Source of the DNA: JAQBXX01 sp947085325
GTDB taxonomy: Bacteria > Pseudomonadota > Gammaproteobacteria > SURF-13
Direction of reading: 5' to 3'
Assembly: GCA_947085325.1 (NCBI GenBank)
Contig: CAMTVY010000010.1
Span: 1-64,000 of the forward strand
Length of the DNA: 64,000 nt
The position numbers were made by a program, and so were the translations under genes. The notes under the pieces were generated by a model. It had not been told where the DNA came from, did no database searches, and saw only the letters and a program-made list of their open reading frames with translations. Position 1 is the stretch's first letter. The number at the start of each line of letters is the position of its first letter. This document shows positions 42,629 through 51,815 of this stretch, in pieces.

Positions 42629-43729
42629 TCAGGGATTTTCGGGTGCCAGCGCTGCGCGCAGTGCGCTGGTAAAGGCCTCGTTTTCCCGTGCCGTGCCAAC
42701 GGTAACGCGCAGACAGTCTTGCAGCGCGGGGCTCGATGCATGCAGATTTTTGATCAGTATGCCGGCCTGCTTGAGGGCCTCGAACAGTACAGGGCCGCGT
42801 CCGGACGCGGCGCGGAACAGTATGAAATTGGCCTGGCTGGGGTAGGCCGTGATGCCGGGCAGCGTCTGCAGCTCGCGCAGCAGCAGTTCGCGCGCATTGC
42901 GGATGCGGGTGGTTTGCTCATCCAGCAGGGCGGAATGCTCAAGCGCAAATGTCGCGCTGATCTGTGTCAGTACGTTGATGTTGTAGGGCAACCGTAGCTT
43001 GTTGAGTTCATCCAGCCACAGCGGGGAACCGGCCAGCAGCCCGAGACGCAGTCCGGCCAACCCCATTTTCGACAGGGTGCGCATGACCAGCAGGTTCGGG
43101 TAGTGCGGCAGTTGCGGCATCCAGCTCCGCGCCGCAAAGGCATGGTAGGCCTCGTCCAGCACCACCAGACCGGGGGCGGCCTCGATCACTGCGCGCACGC
43201 TGTCATCGTCAAACAGGTTACCGGTGGGGTTGTTGGGGTAGGCGAGGAATATTACGGCAGGCTGATGCTGTTCGATGGCGCGCAGCATCGCGGCGCGATC
43301 CAGCGCGAAATCATCTGCCAGCGGCACGCCGACATAAGTCATGGCGGCAATATCCGCAATGATGCGGTACATGGCGAAGCCCGGTTCCGGTGTCAGCATG
43401 ACGCGCCCGGGGCCGCTCAACGCCAGCGCAATCATCTGGATCAGTTCATCCGAGCCATTGCCGAGCAGCACGGCGCAGCCCTCCGGTACTGCCATGCCGG
43501 TTTTGAGGCTGGCGCACAGTGCGTGTGGCGCCGGGTCGGGGTAACGGTTGAGTGACGCATCACGCAGCCGGGCAAGCCAGGCGTCGATGATCTCCGGTGG
43601 CCAGGTGTACGGGTTTTCCATCGCGTCGAGCTTGATCAGCCCGCGCGCATCGGGCACGTGATAGGCGGAGAGATCGCGTATCTCGGGGCGAATGAGTTGT
43701 GCCACTTTCTCGGAGATGGGTTTTTTCAT
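42629..43729 (-). CDS. hisC: Histidinol-phosphate aminotransferase HisC
   Basis: 366 residues from ATG 43729 (MKKPISEKVAQLIRPEI); 11 codons further upstream fall within a repeat and are not likely translated. PLP lysine in RTLSKMGLAGLRLGLL, NPTGNLF, VLDEAYHAF. Aminotransferase class I/II fold. Confidence 0.95.
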   Translation of the reverse strand: MKKPISEKVAQLIRPEIRDLSAYHVPDARGLIKLDAMENPYTWPPEIIDAWLARLRDASLNRYPDPAPHALCASLKTGMAVPEGCAVLLGNGSDELIQMIALALSGPGRVMLTPEPGFAMYRIIADIAAMTYVGVPLADDFALDRAAMLRAIEQHQPAVIFLAYPNNPTGNLFDDDSVRAVIEAAPGLVVLDEAYHAFAARSWMPQLPHYPNLLVMRTLSKMGLAGLRLGLLAGSPLWLDELNKLRLPYNINVLTQISATFALEHSALLDEQTTRIRNARELLLRELQTLPGITAYPSQANFILFRAASGRGPVLFEALKQAGILIKNLHASSPALQDCLRVTVGTARENEAFTSALRAALAPENP

Positions 43730-43733
43730 AAAT

Positions 43734-43818
43734 AGATACAAGGTACAAGGTACAAGATACAAGAAACGGGAAGCCGCATAAGCATTAATTTTTCCCTTGT
43801 ATCTTTTCTCTTGTATCT
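43734..43818. repeat. Heptamer-unit hairpin repeat, family A copy 2
   Basis: The left arm has tandem units GATACAA-GGTACAA-GGTACAA-GATACAA. The right arm (43794-43818) is the complement of GATACAA-GAGAAAA-GATACAA-GGGAAAA. The 3' part overlaps hisD, providing its last dozen codons and stop. Confidence 0.75.
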
Positions 43819-45107
43819 GTAGTTATTCGATATTCCGCCGACCGCGCGTGCGCCGTCAGCCCTTCGCCGTGGGCCAGTACGGAGGCTATTTTACCGAGCT
43901 TTGCCGCACCGCTGGCCGAGCACTGGATCAGGCTGCTGCGTTTCTGGAAATCATACACGCCGAGCGGTGAACTGAAGCGCGCCGTGCGTGACGTGGGCAG
44001 CACATGGTTCGGCCCCGCGCAGTAATCGCCGATGGCCTCGGGGGTGTAGTGGCCCATGAAGATCGCGCCGGCGTGACGGATGCGCGTGGCCCATTGTTCG
44101 GCGTCATCCAGCGCCAGTTCCAGATGCTCGGGCGCGATAAAGTTGGCGATCTCAATGGCCTCGTCGAGGTTGCGCACCTGGATCATCGCGCCTCGCGTCT
44201 CCAGCGAGCGGCGGACGATATCGGCGCGCTCCAGCGTGGGCAGCAGAAGCTCGATGCTCGCCGCCACCTGGTCGAGAAATGCGCCATCGGGGCTGACCAG
44301 CAGCGCCTGCGCCTGCTCGTCGTGCTCGGCCTGCGAGAACAGATCCATGGCGATCCAGTCGGGGTTGGCCGAGCCGTCGCTGAGCACCAGGATTTCAGAC
44401 GGGCCTGCAATCATGTCGATGCCGACGGCGCCGAACACCAGGCGCTTGGCGCTGGCGACGTAGATGTTGCCGGGGCCGACGATCTTGTCCACGCGCGGTA
44501 CGGTCTCCGTGCCGTAGGCCAGTGCGGCCACCGCCTGCGCCCCGCCGAGGGTGAATATACGGTCAATGCCCGCTACCGCAGCGGCGGCCAGCACCAGTGC
44601 ATTGACGACACCGCGCGGCGTCGGTACCACCATGATGAGTTCGCCCACGCCCGCAACCTTGGCGGGCAGCGCGTTCATCAGCACCGACGAAGGGTAGGCC
44701 GCCTTGCCGCCGGGCACGTACAGGCCGACGCGATCCAGGGCGGTGATCTGCTGGCCGAGCAGGGTGCCATCGGCTTCGCGGTATGACCACGACTGCATTT
44801 TCTGGTGCTCGTGGTAGGTGCGGATGCGCTCCGCCGCCGTCATCAGTGCGTCATGTTGCGTCTGCGGCAATGCAGCGAGCGCTGTCTGCATGCGGGTCTT
44901 GGAGATTTCCAGTTCGCCTACAGAGGCGGCGTTGAGCTGGTCAAAGCGCGCGGTATATTCAAGCAGTGCTGCGTCGCCGCGCGCGCGCACCGTATGCACG
45001 ATCTCGCGCACGCTGCGTTCGATGCCTTCATCCGCAACATCCTCCCAGGCAAGCAGCCTGTCCAGTTGTGCGTGGAAGTCGGACTGGCTGCTGTCCAGAC
45101 GTTTCAT
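43785..45107 (-). CDS. hisD: Histidinol dehydrogenase HisD
   Basis: 440 residues. Motifs GLYVPGGKAAYPSSVLMN, VDKIVGPGNIYVASAKRLVFG, IAGPSEILVLSDG, SQAEHDEQAQALL, GPNHVLPTSRTARF. Zinc-dependent last two steps of histidine synthesis. The C-terminal residues TDTREKIQGKN are encoded by repeat family A, so they are specific to this genome. Overlaps hisG by 4 nt. Confidence 0.97.
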   Translation of the reverse strand: MKRLDSSQSDFHAQLDRLLAWEDVADEGIERSVREIVHTVRARGDAALLEYTARFDQLNAASVGELEISKTRMQTALAALPQTQHDALMTAAERIRTYHEHQKMQSWSYREADGTLLGQQITALDRVGLYVPGGKAAYPSSVLMNALPAKVAGVGELIMVVPTPRGVVNALVLAAAAVAGIDRIFTLGGAQAVAALAYGTETVPRVDKIVGPGNIYVASAKRLVFGAVGIDMIAGPSEILVLSDGSANPDWIAMDLFSQAEHDEQAQALLVSPDGAFLDQVAASIELLLPTLERADIVRRSLETRGAMIQVRNLDEAIEIANFIAPEHLELALDDAEQWATRIRHAGAIFMGHYTPEAIGDYCAGPNHVLPTSRTARFSSPLGVYDFQKRSSLIQCSASGAAKLGKIASVLAHGEGLTAHARSAEYRITTDTREKIQGKN

Positions 45108-45757
45108 GCGGATTGCCGGGCGGCTGTCTCTGCGACTGCGGCCGCAAGCTGCGCCACGAAGTGTTTGATGCGGACGTGCTTCATTTTCATCGAGGCCTTG
45201 TTGACCACCAGGCGCGCGCTGATATCGGCGATGTGCTCCAGCGGTTGCAGGCCATTCGCTTTCAGCGTGTTGCCGGTATCGACCAGATCGACGATGCGGT
45301 CGGCCAGGCCGACCAGCGGCGCCAGTTCCATTGAACCGTAGAGCTTGATGATTTCCACCTGCATGCCCTGTGACGCGTAATAGCGGCGGGTCACGTCGGT
45401 ATACTTGGTGGCAATGCGCAGGCGCCGCGTGTGGTTAACGGGCTCCTGTTTGCCGGCCACCATCATGCGGCAGCGTGCAATGTTGAGATCAAGCGGCTCA
45501 TACAAGCCGTCGCCGCCGTACTCCATCAGCACATCCTTGCCTGCCACGCCGATATCCGCCGCACCGTATTCAACATAGGTAGGTACGTCGGCGGCACGGA
45601 TGATCACCAGCTTCACGTCGTCCAGATTGGTGTCCAGCACCAGCTTGCGGCTGGTATCAGGGTCGTCCAGGGGCGTAATACCGGCGTGCGCGAGCAGCGG
45701 CAGCGTCTCCTTGAAGATGCGGCCTTTTGACAGCGCAATGGTCAGTATGTCGCTCAT
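45104..45757 (-). CDS. hisG: ATP phosphoribosyltransferase HisG, short form
   Basis: 217 residues from ATG 45757 (MSDILTIALSKGRIFKETLPLL). Short form lacking the C-terminal regulatory domain; such enzymes work with HisZ, which is not in this window. Motifs YVEYGAADIGVAGKDVLME and IVDLVDTGNTLKANGL. First gene of hisGDC. Confidence 0.95.
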   Translation of the reverse strand: MSDILTIALSKGRIFKETLPLLAHAGITPLDDPDTSRKLVLDTNLDDVKLVIIRAADVPTYVEYGAADIGVAGKDVLMEYGGDGLYEPLDLNIARCRMMVAGKQEPVNHTRRLRIATKYTDVTRRYYASQGMQVEIIKLYGSMELAPLVGLADRIVDLVDTGNTLKANGLQPLEHIADISARLVVNKASMKMKHVRIKHFVAQLAAAVAETAARQSA

Positions 45758-45810
45758 GTTAGTGCTGGTGCTGGTATTCTGCTGCCTCGTAGCAACGGGA
45801 TGTCGGGGGG

Positions 45811-45910
45811 GAAGATACAAGGCACAAGATACAAGGGAAAAACTAAAAAATCACATATATTTTCATGAATTTTACTTGTATCTTTCCCCTTTTCCCTTGC
45901 ACCTTTCCCC
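45811..45910. repeat. Heptamer-unit hairpin repeat, family A copy 3
   Basis: Between murA and hisG. The left arm (45811-45840) contains AGATACAA-GGCACAA-GATACAA-GGGAAAA units. The right arm (45874-45910) contains complementary CTTGTATC, TTTCCC and CTTGCACC units. The loop is AT-rich. Confidence 0.72.
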
Positions 45911-45915
45911 TGTTT

Positions 45916-47175
45916 TTAACCCGGCACACGGTGGATGGTGGCGCCGAGTTGTGTGAGTTTTTCTTCAATGCACTCATAGCCACGGTCGATGTGATAGATG
46001 CGATCCACGACGGTGACGCCTTTCGCTACCAGGCCCGCCAGTACCAGGCTGGCCGAGGCGCGCAGGTCAGTGGCCATGACCTGGGCAGCCGTGAGGCCGG
46101 TTACGCCCCGGATAGTGGCCGTGTTGCCTTCAAGGCTGATGTCGCTGCCCATGCGCTTCAGCTCGTGTATGTGCATGAAGCGGTTTTCGAACACGGTTTC
46201 AGAGACGGTGCCGGTGCCATCGGCAATGCTGTTGAGCGCGGTGAATTGCGCCTGCATGTCGGTAGGGAATGCGGGATAGGGCGCGGTGTGTATGTCTACC
46301 GCCTTTGGCCGCCGTCCCTGCATGTCGAGCTCAATCCAGTCCTCGCCGGCGTTAATCGTGGCGCCCGCCTCGCACAGTTTTTCCAGCACGGCATCCAGCA
46401 GGCCGGGGCGTGTGCCCTTGAGTTTCACATGCCCGCCAGTGATTGCCGCAGCGACCAGATAGGTGCCGGTTTCAATGCGGTCGGGCAGCACGCTGTAGCG
46501 GGTGCCGGACAGGTGCTCAACGCCCTCGATCGTGATGATGCTGGTGCCTGCGCCGCTGATGCGGGCGCCCATACTGATCAGGCAGTTGGCGAGATCGACC
46601 ACTTCCGGCTCAAGGGCTGCATTTTCAATCACCGTGGTCCCCGCTGCGAGCGTAGCTGCCATCATCAGGTTTTCGGTGCCGGTGACGGTGATCTTGTCCA
46701 GCACCAGATGTGCACCATACAGGCGCTTGGCGCTGGCACGGATATAGCCGTTCTCCACCGTGATTTTCGCTCCCATCGCCTCCAGGCCCTGGATGTGCAG
46801 GTTGACCGGGCGCGGACCGATGGCGCAACCGCCGGGCAGAGAGACGTCGGCGCGACCGTAGCGTGCCAGCATCGGCCCCAGCACCAGAATCGACGCGCGC
46901 ATGGTTTTCACCAGCTCATACGGCGCATAGAGTTTCTTGATCGGACGCGCATCCACTTCGATGTTGAGGCGCTCGTCCACGGTCAGGTGCACACCCATGC
47001 TGCCCAGCAACTCCATGGTGGTGGTGATGTCATGCAGGTGCGGGACATTGCACACCGTCAACGGAGTATCAGAGAGCAGCGTGGCGGCAAGTATCGGTAA
47101 TGCCGCATTCTTGGCACCGGAAATGCGGATTTCGCCGCGCAGCGGTTGGCCGCCGGTAATGATTAATTTATCCAT
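45916..47175 (-). CDS. murA: UDP-N-acetylglucosamine 1-carboxyvinyltransferase MurA
   Basis: 419 residues. First committed step of peptidoglycan synthesis. Motifs GGQPLRGEIRISGAKNAALP, the active-site Cys in LPGGCAIGPRPVNLH, FPTDMQAQFTALN. Between ibaG and the his genes as in Pseudomonas and relatives. Confidence 0.98.
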   Translation of the reverse strand: MDKLIITGGQPLRGEIRISGAKNAALPILAATLLSDTPLTVCNVPHLHDITTTMELLGSMGVHLTVDERLNIEVDARPIKKLYAPYELVKTMRASILVLGPMLARYGRADVSLPGGCAIGPRPVNLHIQGLEAMGAKITVENGYIRASAKRLYGAHLVLDKITVTGTENLMMAATLAAGTTVIENAALEPEVVDLANCLISMGARISGAGTSIITIEGVEHLSGTRYSVLPDRIETGTYLVAAAITGGHVKLKGTRPGLLDAVLEKLCEAGATINAGEDWIELDMQGRRPKAVDIHTAPYPAFPTDMQAQFTALNSIADGTGTVSETVFENRFMHIHELKRMGSDISLEGNTATIRGVTGLTAAQVMATDLRASASLVLAGLVAKGVTVVDRIYHIDRGYECIEEKLTQLGATIHRVPG

Positions 47176-47235
47176 GATGTTGGAACGCGCAACAGAAGAC
47201 AGGATGTGGCACCCGCCACTGCCGTTGGCGGGTGG

Positions 47236-47481
47236 TCATGTACGCTGCTTGGCCTGCCACTCGGCGGGAGTGTGGGTGCGCAGGGCGAGGGCATGAATGG
47301 CCGAGTGCATGCTGTCGCCGAGTGTGGCGTAGACCAGGCGGTGTTGCTGTACCGGGGTTTTGCCCTGAAAGGCGGCGCTGACCACGATGGCCTCAAAGTG
47401 GCTGCCGTCTTCGCCGCTGACCTGTGCCTGGCTGTCCGGCAGTCCGGTTTCGATCATGCGTTTGATGGTTTCAGCATCCAT
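47236..47481 (-). CDS. ibaG: BolA family iron-sulfur/acid-stress protein IbaG
   Basis: 81 residues from ATG 47481 (MDAETIKRMIETGLPDS). BolA fold with SHFEAIVVSAAFQGKTPVQQHRLVYATLG; the His is the usual cluster-sharing ligand with monothiol glutaredoxins. Conserved neighbour of murA and of the mla operon. Confidence 0.92.
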   Translation of the reverse strand: MDAETIKRMIETGLPDSQAQVSGEDGSHFEAIVVSAAFQGKTPVQQHRLVYATLGDSMHSAIHALALRTHTPAEWQAKQRT

Positions 47482-47520
47482 AGTGGCGGCCTGCAATGGG
47501 GCACTGGTTAGATGTTAGAG

Positions 47521-47667
47521 AAAGACCATCCCCGGTCTTTGCTCTAACGCGAAAACGAAAAAAATGGTCGCTCCTGCGTATCCATGCGCCCGCGACATTC
47601 GTGCTTCCTGCACAGCATGATTTTTCTTTTTCTTCATTTTTCAAAGACCTTTCGTCTTTGAAAAATG
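47521..47667. repeat. Two hairpins between ibaG and the ABC permease gene
   Basis: Hairpin 1: AAAGACC/GGTCTTT at 47521-47540. Hairpin 2: perfect 14-bp stem CATTTTTCAAAGAC (47635-47648) with complement 47654-47667 and loop CTTTC. Both centre on AAAGAC/GTCTTT. The gap of 245 nt around them has no gene. Confidence 0.6.
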
Positions 47668-47726
47668 GCGGTATATCCCTATACCGCGCTAGCAGCGTGC
47701 TTGTCAGCACTCTGCCAGCATACCGG

Positions 47727-48506
47727 TTAAGCGCGGATTTTGTAACCTTTTTGCAGCAAAAACAGGCAGGCGGCGCTGATCATTACCGCAAAACCGGCGG
47801 TAACGGTCAAGCTCAGCAGCGGCGCGACATCGGAGACGCCGAGCATGCTGTAGCGGAAGCCGTCGATCATGTAGAAAAACGGGTTCAGGCGCGACGCCTC
47901 ATGCCACAACGGCGGCAGGTCATGAATGGAATAAAACACGCCGCTCAGAAATGACAGCGGGACGATGATGAAGTTTTGCAGGGCGGAAAGCTGTTCGTAG
48001 GTGTCGGCCAGAATCGCCACCACGATGCCGAGCGCGCCCAGCACCAGGCTGGCCAGCAGTGCGAAGGCGATCATGCCGCCGATATGTGCGATCTGCAGGT
48101 CGGTGAATGCCAGCGCCGCCAGATAGACGCCCACGCCCACCAGCAGGCCGCGCAGTATGGCCGCCCCCACGTAGGCAAGATAAAGCTCGGCACTGGAGAG
48201 TGGCGCCAGCAACACAAACACCAGGCTGCCGTTGACCTTGGACTGAATCAGGCTGGAGGAGGTGTTGGCAAAGGCATTCTGGATGATCGCCATCATGACC
48301 AGGCCGGGCACCAGAAAGGCGGTGTAGCCGATACCGTCGTAGACCTGCACGTGATCGGTCAGCACCTGTTGAAAGATCAGCAGGTACAGGAGCGTAACCG
48401 TGATGGGCGTGAGCAGTGTCTGCACCGTAACCTTCAGGAAACGCCAGACTTCCTTCCAGAACAGGGCCAACAGGCCGCGTGGGTTGCTGAACGCATGTGT
48501 CGTCAT
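47727..48506 (-). CDS. ABC-2 type permease, YadH-like
   Basis: 259 residues with six hydrophobic segments and the ABC-2 family motif GYTAFLVPGLVMMAIIQNAFANTSSSLIQSK. Partner of the ATPase gene upstream, with which it overlaps by 4 nt. The E. coli counterpart pair is YadGH; substrate unknown. Confidence 0.9.
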   Translation of the reverse strand: MTTHAFSNPRGLLALFWKEVWRFLKVTVQTLLTPITVTLLYLLIFQQVLTDHVQVYDGIGYTAFLVPGLVMMAIIQNAFANTSSSLIQSKVNGSLVFVLLAPLSSAELYLAYVGAAILRGLLVGVGVYLAALAFTDLQIAHIGGMIAFALLASLVLGALGIVVAILADTYEQLSALQNFIIVPLSFLSGVFYSIHDLPPLWHEASRLNPFFYMIDGFRYSMLGVSDVAPLLSLTVTAGFAVMISAACLFLLQKGYKIRA

Positions 48507-49429
48507 GGGCGGCCAGCCGTGGACGGAGCGGTAATCTGGAGGAAGACTTCTTCCAGCCCCGGCTCCTGGGTGTAGAGATCGGTGATGCTGAAACCGGCGT
48601 CACGCAGCGTGTCGAGCACAGCTGCGATGGAATCATGTTGCTTGTGCAGGCGCAGCTTGATGTGCTGCGCTTCACGCGTGACCAGCAGCGGCGCCAATGC
48701 GGGCGGCAGGGGCCGTTCGCCGTCATTCACGCTCAGGCACAGCATGCGGTAGGGGTGGCGCTGTAACAGCGCGGTCTTGCTGTCGAGTGCCGCCAGCCGT
48801 CCGTGGTCGAGGATGGCGATGCGGTCGCACAGGGCTTCGGCCTCGGCGAGATAGTGCGTGGTCAGCACTACGGTGACGCCTTCGCGGTGCAGGCGGCGGG
48901 TGAACTCCCACAGCATGCGCCGCAGTTCGGTATCCACCCCCGCCGTGGGCTCGTCCAGCACCAGCACCTGGGGCTTGTGTACCAGGGCCAGTGCGATCAG
49001 TACGCGCCGCTTCATGCCGCCGGACAGCGCGTGAATGCTGGTGTCGGCCTTGTCTGACAGACTCAGTGTGGCCAGCAGTTCATCGATCCATGACGCATAT
49101 TCGCGACCGTGGCCAAAATAACCGGCTTGCAGGCGCAGCACCTCGCGCACACTGAAGAAGGGATCGTAGAGCAACTCCTGGGGCACGACGCCGAGTGCAT
49201 GACGCGCTGCGCGGTAGCCCCGGACGACATCATGGCCGAGGATGGCAGCCTGGCCGGCATCGGCCCGGGTCAGGCCGGCGAGAATGTTGATGAGCGTGGA
49301 TTTGCCGGCGCCGTTCGGCCCGAGCAGGCCGAAGAATTCGCCGCGCGCGATGCTGAAGTCCACGCCTTGCAGCGCGTGCACTGCAGGGTAGTGTTTGTGG
49401 ATGTTGGTGATGATGACAGCAGGGTTCAT
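48503..49429 (-). CDS. ABC transporter ATPase, YadG-like
   Basis: 308 residues. Walker A GPNGAGKSTL, signature LSGGMKRR, Walker B VLVLDEPTAGVD, H-loop TTHYLAEAE. The C-terminal 80 residues are a small accessory domain. Forms an exporter with the following permease. The pair is inserted between mlaB and ibaG. Confidence 0.92.
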   Translation of the reverse strand: MNPAVIITNIHKHYPAVHALQGVDFSIARGEFFGLLGPNGAGKSTLINILAGLTRADAGQAAILGHDVVRGYRAARHALGVVPQELLYDPFFSVREVLRLQAGYFGHGREYASWIDELLATLSLSDKADTSIHALSGGMKRRVLIALALVHKPQVLVLDEPTAGVDTELRRMLWEFTRRLHREGVTVVLTTHYLAEAEALCDRIAILDHGRLAALDSKTALLQRHPYRMLCLSVNDGERPLPPALAPLLVTREAQHIKLRLHKQHDSIAAVLDTLRDAGFSITDLYTQEPGLEEVFLQITAPSTAGRP

Positions 49430-49498
49430 CGAGACTCATGTGCGGCGCCGTAGGGGTGCACGCGCGGAAAGGTTGCAAAGGGAAGGCGCGCTGCCTGA

Positions 49499-49828
49499 TT
49501 AAGCCGGCTGGCTGGGCGCTTCACGGTCGGACAGCGGCAGCACGGCCTCTACCCCGCTGGCCTTGGCGATCGCCAGCAACTGCTGCGGGATGGCCTGAAA
49601 GCGCAGGTCTTTACTCTGGCGGCGGGCCTGACGCAGCCACTCCACCAGCAGGGCCAGACCGGCACTGTCGGTGCGCTCGACACGGCTGAGGTCGAGTACC
49701 AGTGTCGCCTCGCTGCTGCCGAACAAGGTGTCGCCCTCAAGATATACCTGCGGCACCGTGGCGAAACTCAGGTCGCCTGCGAGCTGGAAATGCCCTGCAT
49801 TGCCGGAGATGGGCGTGATGGCGCTCAC
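49499..49828 (-). CDS. mlaB: STAS-domain protein MlaB
   Basis: 109-residue STAS protein (DLSRVERTDSAGLALLVEWLRQA). Cytosolic regulator of the MlaFE lipid transporter. Overlaps mlaC by 4 nt. Last gene of mlaFEDCB. Confidence 0.9.
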   Translation of the reverse strand: MSAITPISGNAGHFQLAGDLSFATVPQVYLEGDTLFGSSEATLVLDLSRVERTDSAGLALLVEWLRQARRQSKDLRFQAIPQQLLAIAKASGVEAVLPLSDREAPSQPA

Positions 49829-50487
49829 TGGGCGGCGGCGTGATTGATCGGTGTGCCGGCTGCCGTGTCCTTGTCTTTTTGCTGGTTGCGCGTGGCGAGC
49901 TTGTCGATCAGCGCGTCCAGCCCGCCTTGCCGGATCTCGTTGGAGAACGTCGAGCGGTAGTTGGCAACCAGGCTTACGCCATCAATGGTGACGTCGTACA
50001 CCTTCCACTGGTTATTTTTACTATACAGGCTGTAGTGCACGGGAATGGAGGGTGCGCCGGGCGTGCGTATCTCGCTCCTGACGGTGGCATCATCGGCGGC
50101 GGCCTCACCCTTGAACGGCAGATAGATGATTTCCTGATCGCGGTATTCGGCCATCGCGGTGGCGTAGGTGCGCACCAGCAAGGCGCGGAACTCCGGCACA
50201 AAGCGGGCTTTCTGGGTGTCGCTCGCGGTGCGCCAGTGCTTGCCGAGCACCCAGCTCGACATGCGCTCAAAATCAAAGTGAGGCAGGATAATTTCCTCCA
50301 CCAGCGGGTAGAGACGCGCAGGATCGGCCTTGATCACATCGCGCTCGGCCTTGAGGGCGGCGATCATGCGATCCGATGCCTGTCGCACCACGTCTTGCGG
50401 GAGGGTGTCAGCGTAAGCCGTGCTGCCCGCCGTGCTTGCAGCGACGGTCAGTAGTCCGGCCAACAGTGTTCTTGCTACCAGCATCAT
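49825..50487 (-). CDS. mlaC: Periplasmic phospholipid carrier MlaC
   Basis: 220 residues with signal peptide (LLAGLLTVAASTAGSTAYA). MlaC/Ttg2D family: VEEIILPHFDFERMSSWVLGKHWRTAS and KVYDVTIDGVSLVANYRSTFSNEI. Shuttles phospholipids between outer membrane MlaA and inner membrane MlaFEDB. MlaA is not in this window. Confidence 0.94.
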   Translation of the reverse strand: MMLVARTLLAGLLTVAASTAGSTAYADTLPQDVVRQASDRMIAALKAERDVIKADPARLYPLVEEIILPHFDFERMSSWVLGKHWRTASDTQKARFVPEFRALLVRTYATAMAEYRDQEIIYLPFKGEAAADDATVRSEIRTPGAPSIPVHYSLYSKNNQWKVYDVTIDGVSLVANYRSTFSNEIRQGGLDALIDKLATRNQQKDKDTAAGTPINHAAAQ

Positions 50488-50547
50488 GTCAGTGTGCTCC
50501 GGTAAAGGTGTTGGTTGCGCAACTGCTCATTATAGTGCAAATAGCGG

Positions 50548-51030
50548 TTATGGACTATTTTGGGAGGGGCCTTCCTGGGCCTTGCTGAACAGGAACTGGC
50601 CGATGATCTTCTCCAGCACCAGCGCGGGCTGGGTGAGCCTGATTTCGTCGCCCGCCTTGAGCGCCTTGACATCGCCGCCAGGCTCCAACGCTACGTATTG
50701 CTCACCCAGCAGGCCGGAGGTAAGAATGCTAGCGCTCGTGTCGGCGGGAATGTCGGTGTATTCCTTGTTGATATTGAGCTTGACCACGGCCTCGTGCGTG
50801 GTGTGGTCGATGCCGATGTTTCCCACGCGCCCCACGCGCACGCCCGCAATGCTGACCGGTGCGCCCACCTTGAGGCTGCCGACGTTCTCAAACTTGGCGA
50901 CCAGTTGATAACCGGTGTCGTCGGTGAAGGCGGTGAGGTTGCTCACCTTCATGGCGAGCACGAACAGTGCGGCCAATCCCGCTGCCACGAACAGGCCCAC
51001 GGCAACTTCTATCGTCCTCGTCTGCACCAT
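50548..51030 (-). CDS. mlaD: MCE-domain protein MlaD
   Basis: 160 residues: one N-terminal membrane anchor (EVAVGLFVAAGLAALFVLAMKVS), then a single MCE domain (VGSLKVGAPVSIAGVRVGRVGNIG; SGLLGEQYVALEPGGD). Forms a hexameric ring on MlaE. Two nt after mlaE. Confidence 0.95.
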   Translation of the reverse strand: MVQTRTIEVAVGLFVAAGLAALFVLAMKVSNLTAFTDDTGYQLVAKFENVGSLKVGAPVSIAGVRVGRVGNIGIDHTTHEAVVKLNINKEYTDIPADTSASILTSGLLGEQYVALEPGGDVKALKAGDEIRLTQPALVLEKIIGQFLFSKAQEGPSQNSP

Positions 51031-51032
51031 AG

Positions 51033-51815
51033 CTAAAAGCCTCCGAACATTAACGCAGTCAATACAAAATCCAGCCCCAGTACCGCGAGCGAACTGTTCA
51101 CCACCGTACGCGTGGTGGCGCGGCTGATGCCTTCCGACGTCGGCGTTGCATCGTAGCCCTCGAACACCGCGATCCAGGTGACCACGAAGCCGAATACCAC
51201 GCTTTTGATGACACCGTTCATGATGTCTTCCTGCAGGCTGACTTTGGACTGCATCTGCGACCAGAACGAGCCGTCATCCACGCCCAGCAGCCCCACGCCG
51301 ACAAAATAGCCGCCGAACACGCCCACTGCGCTGAACATCGCCGCCAGCAGCGGCATGGCGATAAAGCCGCCCAGCAGACGCGGTGCGATCACGCGCGCCA
51401 GCGGATCCACCGCCATCATTTCCATGGCGGACAACTGCTCCGTCGCCTTCATCAGGCCGATCTCCGCCGTGAGCGCGGAGCCCGCGCGTCCCGCGAACAG
51501 CAGCGCCGCGATCACCGGCCCCAGTTCGCGCACCAGCGACAGCGCCACCAGCACGCCGAGCGATTCCTCGGCGCCGAAATCCACCAGCGTATTATAGCCC
51601 TGCAGGCCCAGCACCATGCCGACAAACAGGCCGGACACGATAATGATGACCAGCGACAGCACGCCAGTGGCGTAGACCTGTTGCAGCGTCAGGCGCGGGC
51701 GCAACAGCAGCGCAGACAGGCCGGTGAGCACCTGCATTAAAAACAGGAATCCGCGCCCGAGACGCTCGAAGCGCATCAGGCCCCAGCGGCCCAGGGTTTG
51801 CAGTTGGTTAATCAT
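51033..51815 (-). CDS. mlaE: Phospholipid ABC transporter permease MlaE
   Basis: 260 residues with five membrane segments. Motifs GMVLGLQGYNTLVDFGAEESLG, LFAGRAGSALTAEIGLMKATEQL. Overlaps mlaF by 4 nt. Inner membrane component of the Mla pathway for outer membrane lipid asymmetry. Confidence 0.96.
   Translation of the reverse strand: MINQLQTLGRWGLMRFERLGRGFLFLMQVLTGLSALLLRPRLTLQQVYATGVLSLVIIIVSGLFVGMVLGLQGYNTLVDFGAEESLGVLVALSLVRELGPVIAALLFAGRAGSALTAEIGLMKATEQLSAMEMMAVDPLARVIAPRLLGGFIAMPLLAAMFSAVGVFGGYFVGVGLLGVDDGSFWSQMQSKVSLQEDIMNGVIKSVVFGFVVTWIAVFEGYDATPTSEGISRATTRTVVNSSLAVLGLDFVLTALMFGGF

Noticed and set aside
45104..45757. Truncated HisG because of missing C-terminal domain
   Set aside because: The short HisG form is a normal class that works with HisZ; all catalytic motifs are intact.
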